In this document: piece after piece, positions 6,921-10,134 of the stretch
How the letters are laid out: every line of letters starts with the position of its first letter
Numbering within the stretch: position 1 is the first letter of the stretch
From: Yoonia sp.
GTDB lineage: Bacteria > Pseudomonadota > Alphaproteobacteria > Rhodobacterales > Rhodobacteraceae
Assembly (NCBI GenBank): GCA_020627605.1
Contig: JAHDGO010000044.1
Span: 1 to 10,134 of the forward strand
Length of the DNA: 10,134 nt
Direction of reading: 5' to 3'
Translations under genes and position numbers: made by a program
Notes under the pieces: model-generated
The model's database searches: none
The model's input: the letters and a program-made list of their open reading frames with translations, nothing else
Told to the model about the DNA's origin: nothing

Positions 6921-7999
6921 CAGACGAGGTCGGTCAATTCACTGTAATAGTCGGCAAAGTCGCGGCGGCCCTTCAGGACCGTTTCGAGGTATTCCTCAAG
7001 GATGGCCTTGTCCTGCACCGGGTCCTTGATGATTGCGCCCATCACCGTCGGCGCAAGACCTTCGGCGGACAGGTCGCCACCGGCAAAGAAGGCAGCATGA
7101 CTTAGCCCGCCGACCATGACCGCAATCGCCTCTGCAGTTGACAGCGTACCGGACGGGGATTTCAGCGTGGTCTTGCCATCAAGTGTTTCGCCTTGCCGCA
7201 ATTCCCTGAAAATCGCGAGAACGCGCGCCACCTCTTCCTGCACGTTCTTGGGTGCTGGCAGGTCCAGCGATGCCGCCATTTCACCCACGCGCTTGGTGAC
7301 GATGGCAATCTCTTCATCCATGTCGTCCGGCAAAGGCAGGACCACGACGTTGAAGCGCCGTTTCAGCGCGGCGGACAATTCGTTCACACCCTTGTCGCGG
7401 TCATTGGCTGTGGCGATGACGTTAAAGCCCCGCGTGGCATAGACCGCAGTATTCAATTCCGGGATTGGTAGCATTTTTTCGGACAGAACCGTGATCAGCG
7501 TGTCCTGCACGTCCGATCCCATGCGGGTCAGTTCCTCCAGCCGGCATGTTTTGCCTGTCTCCATCGCGCGGAACAAGGGCGTCGGGACCAGTGCTTCTCG
7601 GCTTGGGCCTTTGGCCAAAAGTTCGGCATAGTTCCACGAATAGCGGACCTGATTTTCATCGGTTCCGGCGGTGCACTGAATGACCATGGTCGAGTCGCCC
7701 GATACCGCTGCCGCCAGATGTTCCGACACCCAGGATTTCGCTGTTCCCGGCACACCCAGCAAAAGCAGCGCCCGGTCGGTGGCCAATGTTGCGACAGCCG
7801 TTTCGATCAAGCGCCTTTGGCCGACATATTTCGGGCTGATCTCTGTCCCGTCTGCTGCTTTGCCACCCAGCAGATAGGTGACAACTGCCTGTGGCGACAG
7901 CGACCAGCCAACGGGCTTTGGCGCTGTGTCCCCCGCTTTCAGCGCGGCCAGTTCGGCGGCATAGGTTTCTTCGGCGGGCAGGCGAAGTTTTTCAGACAT
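6920..7999 (-). CDS. MoxR-type AAA+ ATPase (YehL-like)
   Basis: This 359-residue AAA+ ATPase belongs to the MoxR group, whose members are ATP-driven remodellers that act with VWA-domain adaptors. After an N-terminal helical leader (about 1-55), the core begins at YVGQRRLI. Walker A is GVPGTAKS (82-89). The Walker B position reads CRLEELTR (152-159), with Glu155-Glu156 where most AAA+ proteins have Asp-Glu. Sensor 1 is Asn199 in ATANDRDKG, and the arginine-finger region is ALKRRFN (211-217). The sensor-2 segment SPSGTLSTAEA (281-291) lacks the arginine found in canonical MoxR proteins. A helical lid follows. The ATG at 7999 comes 17-18 nt after the DUF5691 stop, with GGAG 9 nt upstream. The protein probably forms a ring and, by context, works with the VWA protein encoded two genes downstream. 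Confidence 0.92.
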   Translation of the reverse strand: MSEKLRLPAEETYAAELAALKAGDTAPKPVGWSLSPQAVVTYLLGGKAADGTEISPKYVGQRRLIETAVATLATDRALLLLGVPGTAKSWVSEHLAAAVSGDSTMVIQCTAGTDENQVRYSWNYAELLAKGPSREALVPTPLFRAMETGKTCRLEELTRMGSDVQDTLITVLSEKMLPIPELNTAVYATRGFNVIATANDRDKGVNELSAALKRRFNVVVLPLPDDMDEEIAIVTKRVGEMAASLDLPAPKNVQEEVARVLAIFRELRQGETLDGKTTLKSPSGTLSTAEAIAVMVGGLSHAAFFAGGDLSAEGLAPTVMGAIIKDPVQDKAILEEYLETVLKGRRDFADYYSELTDLV

Positions 8000-8008
8000 C
8001 AGGGCGGT

Positions 8009-8012
8009 CTCC
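8009..8012 (-). promoter_or_regulatory. Ribosome-binding site of the MoxR gene
   Basis: GGAG on the minus strand lies 9 nt before the ATG at 7999. It falls in the only true gap of the minus-strand operon, so it is the clearest independent initiation site in the cassette. Confidence 0.55.
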
Positions 8013-8017
8013 AGCGG

Positions 8018-9370
8018 TCAAAGGGCTGCGTTCAGGCGCAACAGGGTCAATCGGGGATCAACAGACATCAGGCCAGCGGATGTCAGATGATCAAGCAGGC
8101 GGTTGGCGGCATCACGGTCCGCCAGAAGGCTAAGAAAGGCGATGGACTGGGTCGCCACTGTATCAGCACCGGGTTTTTCGGGGTCCACCAATGCCTTGGT
8201 CAGATCGCGAAGCTTTAGGCGGGCAATGACGTGCCAGCCGACGGAACCGTCGGGTTCAGCAATCCACTGTCGGGTGTGCGTCAGCGGGACATCTTCATGC
8301 GCCATCACCTGCAGGCCAAAGGTCTGGCGCTGTGACGCATCCAGACGGTCGATCAACGCATTGGGCTGGTAGATACCTGCCTCCAGACATCTTTGCACAA
8401 GGCGATTGACCTGCGCATCCGTCCCACTGGCCGAGACCAGTTGCGCAAGGTCGTCCGTCGCTTGCCCAAAGGCCCAGGTGTCAATCACCGCGTCAGCGGT
8501 CACCCCAAGCGTTTCGGCCAAGGCAGACAGAGAGACGCGGGCAAAAACCTGCGACCTGCGCTTTTTCTGCGCATCTGTCTTGAGTTTGCGCGGCTGCACA
8601 ACCTGCTTGCGGGAGAGAAAACCCGCCTTCGCAACCTCAACAAAATCCGGCAGTTCAGCGACCGCGTCGGCGTCAGTCTCTGGCCCGGTGCCAAGTCGGG
8701 CCAATTGCGTCTTGACCAGTGACTGTACCTTGGATGACCGGTCGCCAAGGAAATCGGCCAGCAGCGAAGCATCATCCTGTGTGAGCGCTGGCCGCAGACA
8801 TTCCAGCATCCGCAGGCGCTGATCGGCACCCAGCGTTGGTGCGATTTCAGTGATCAGCGCACGGGCCGCATCCGGGTCATGACGGTGCATCTGTGTCAGA
8901 TCACTGTATCGGCGGCTGGGGGCCGCTGTGTCCCAGCTTGCGGCAGTCAGTTGATCATCAATGTTTTCTGGCAGGTTACCTGCCCGCCAATCCTGCCAGA
9001 CCTCGTAGATCGGCGGCAGATTGACCTCTTTGCGTTTTGGCATCCAGTCGATGGGGTTCACGCCATATCCGCGCGCCGCAATCAACCTGACAACATCAAC
9101 AGGCTCAGCCAGCTTATCGTCAAGAACGCGGCGGAAGAGCGGGCGCAGGTCATGCGCCAGAGCCGGCAGGCCGAGATCGGGCAGGTCAGGGCGGGATGTC
9201 AGCGCCATCTGTGTCCCCGGACGTGTGGCAATCCGATTGAACTGCCCTGCCATGGCCAGAAGCGACAGATCATCCATCCCCTGCCAGTCCTTTGGCCCAA
9301 GCCCCGCGCTGTCGCCACCGGTCATCCAGCGCGCCTTGAGCGCATCAATCTCTTGCAGCAACTTATCCAT
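8018..9370 (-). CDS. DUF5691 family protein, alpha-helical with HEAT-like repeats
   Basis: This predicted cytoplasmic protein has 450 residues from the ATG at 9370. A longer reading from 9424 would add 18 residues (MPACRSC...) that lie wholly within the preceding gene and look like shadow sequence. The chosen start gives an 8-bp overlap with the SWIM gene stop and an amphipathic first helix (MDKLLQEIDALKARW). Recognisable DUF5691-type blocks are LIAARGYGVNPIDWMP (96-111), then a Trp-rich IYEVWQDW (121-128). After these comes a HEAT-like helical pair (about 165-226) containing LRMLECLRPALT and LGDRSSKVQSLVKTQL. A basic patch RKLKTDAQKKRR (261-272) could bind nucleic acid or an acidic partner. 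No catalytic motif is visible, so a scaffold or substrate-recognition role is likely but unproven. This family commonly sits next to SWIM, MoxR, DUF5682 and VWA genes, matching the order here. Confidence 0.8.
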   Translation of the reverse strand: MDKLLQEIDALKARWMTGGDSAGLGPKDWQGMDDLSLLAMAGQFNRIATRPGTQMALTSRPDLPDLGLPALAHDLRPLFRRVLDDKLAEPVDVVRLIAARGYGVNPIDWMPKRKEVNLPPIYEVWQDWRAGNLPENIDDQLTAASWDTAAPSRRYSDLTQMHRHDPDAARALITEIAPTLGADQRLRMLECLRPALTQDDASLLADFLGDRSSKVQSLVKTQLARLGTGPETDADAVAELPDFVEVAKAGFLSRKQVVQPRKLKTDAQKKRRSQVFARVSLSALAETLGVTADAVIDTWAFGQATDDLAQLVSASGTDAQVNRLVQRCLEAGIYQPNALIDRLDASQRQTFGLQVMAHEDVPLTHTRQWIAEPDGSVGWHVIARLKLRDLTKALVDPEKPGADTVATQSIAFLSLLADRDAANRLLDHLTSAGLMSVDPRLTLLRLNAAL

Positions 9371-10134
9371 CCAGTGCAACGCGCCCCCATTTTGTCTGCG
9401 CCGACAAGACCGACAGGCGGGCACCGTCCCAAAGCGCGGTTGCCTGATCCAGTGTCATGCCTGTCAGCGCGTCAGGCGGGGCCTGATCCATCGGCAGGGT
9501 CAGACCGCCGTCTGATGCGCGCCACCACGCCCGGCCCTTGGTTGTCAGGGCGACCCGCCCGGCGGGAAGCAGAACCGGTGCCACCTCACCCCACGGCATA
9601 TTGGTTTCAAAGCGGGCCGCATCCGCCAACGGGATGGGGTCAGCGGTCGGCCAGTTCAGACGCGCGCAGTTTTGGCGTTCGTCGATCAGGGCCCGCAAGG
9701 GCGCACGACCGGGGTAGAAAACCAGTTCCGCTTCGAACTGATCGCCGCTGGCAAAGGCCCCGGTGCGGCGCCCCACCGAAACTGGGAAATAGTCCAATAG
9801 CAGTGCAAACCGCGGCCCGGCTTCCAGATTCAAGAGCCAGGTTGCCTGGCTGATCATATCATTGCGCCCGGTGGTAATCCGTTCTCCGGCAACCTCCCAG
9901 CGGCTTTTCACGCGCAGGGCGTCAGGATTGTTTAGCACCGCCTCTCTGGTTTCTGAGGTGGCGATTGCGCGGCGCAGATCAGGCGCGTTGGGATCGGCAC
10001 GAAAGGCGCGGGCAAGGATCACCAACTTGCTCAGCTGCCCGACAAGCGCGTCCAGCCGTTCTTCGCCCGGCAGCGCCAGCACGCGCCCCGGTATCTCATC
10101 AATGCGCCCGGCCAGGGCACCAGCCTTGCCATCG
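9363..10134 (-). CDS. SWIM zinc finger family protein (C-terminal part; 5' end outside window)
   Basis: The frame is open to the right edge, giving 256 visible C-terminal residues that end with TAA at 9363-9365. The GTG at 10082 is internal and not the start. The visible part has helices (LVGQLSKLVILARAF), a W-rich stretch (SRWEVAGERI; ATWLLNL), then a beta-rich region with LVFYPGRAPLRALI (about 9684-9725) and a C-terminal domain with TKGRAWWRASDGG. I recognise the FYPG-x-APLRAL block and overall layout from bacterial proteins annotated as SWIM zinc finger family (YehQ-like). The diagnostic CxCx(n)CxH motif would be in the missing N-terminal part, so the zinc finger itself is not seen. Position first in the cassette, with an 8-bp overlap into DUF5691, fits the usual order. 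SWIM domains are thought to bind nucleic acids or proteins, so this may be the recognition component. Confidence 0.7.
   Translation of the reverse strand, partial: DGKAGALAGRIDEIPGRVLALPGEERLDALVGQLSKLVILARAFRADPNAPDLRRAIATSETREAVLNNPDALRVKSRWEVAGERITTGRNDMISQATWLLNLEAGPRFALLLDYFPVSVGRRTGAFASGDQFEAELVFYPGRAPLRALIDERQNCARLNWPTADPIPLADAARFETNMPWGEVAPVLLPAGRVALTTKGRAWWRASDGGLTLPMDQAPPDALTGMTLDQATALWDGARLSVLSAQTKWGRVALDG

Noticed and set aside
8879..9853. 324-codon plus-strand ORF across the DUF5691/SWIM junction
   Set aside because: It is antisense to two overlapping supported genes and its translation is Pro/Arg-rich with no motif, so it is treated as a shadow.
3485..10134. Classic phage-defence or mobile island
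   Set aside because: No integrase, transposase, tRNA attachment site, toxin-antitoxin pair, restriction gene or visible shift in base composition was seen. A conflict role remains a hypothesis from the families alone.

Overview
The window looks like chromosomal DNA from an alphaproteobacterium, most likely Rhodobacterales (Roseobacter-type). This is an impression from the high G+C content, tightly overlapping genes and protein style; there is no rRNA or other taxonomic marker. No tRNA, insertion sequence, CRISPR array, integrase or clear repeat is visible, and coding density is close to 100%.

Left block (1-3388, plus strand): the distal part of a peptide-type (Dpp/Opp family) ABC importer operon. 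In order it holds a DppB-like permease (5' end outside the window), a DppC-like permease, a DppD-like ATPase and a DppF-like ATPase. Each gene starts inside the stop of the one before through a 4-bp ATGA overlap, so the block should be translated as one coupled unit. The substrate-binding protein gene is not in the window; it would be expected upstream. The substrate (di-/oligopeptide or a related solute) cannot be told from these subunits.

Convergent junction (3389-3484): 96 bp between the ends of the two operons, with no convincing intrinsic terminator.

Right block (3485-10134, minus strand; read right to left): a compact five-gene cassette. It encodes a SWIM-zinc-finger-family protein (only its C-terminal part is present), a DUF5691 alpha-helical HEAT-like protein, a MoxR-type AAA+ ATPase, a large DUF5682 protein, and a VWA protein with a MIDAS motif. 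The genes overlap by 8 bp, are separated by 17 nt, overlap by 1 bp and overlap by 8 bp respectively, so they form one operon whose promoter lies to the right of the window. The combination resembles the poorly understood Escherichia coli yehL-yehM-yehP-yehQ group and belongs to the wider MoxR-VWA world. In that world an AAA+ remodeller works with a metal-dependent VWA adaptor, as in chaperone/metal-insertion pairs and in computationally proposed conflict systems.

The most interesting point is that the DUF5682 protein carries two GxxH motifs plus an early glutamate. This is the pattern of the TIKI/TraB/EreA-ChaN group of putative metal-dependent hydrolases, and it suggests an enzymatic effector in the cassette. 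A working model (inference) is that SWIM and DUF5691 recognise a target or nucleic acid, MoxR and VWA remodel it using ATP, and DUF5682 cleaves or modifies it.
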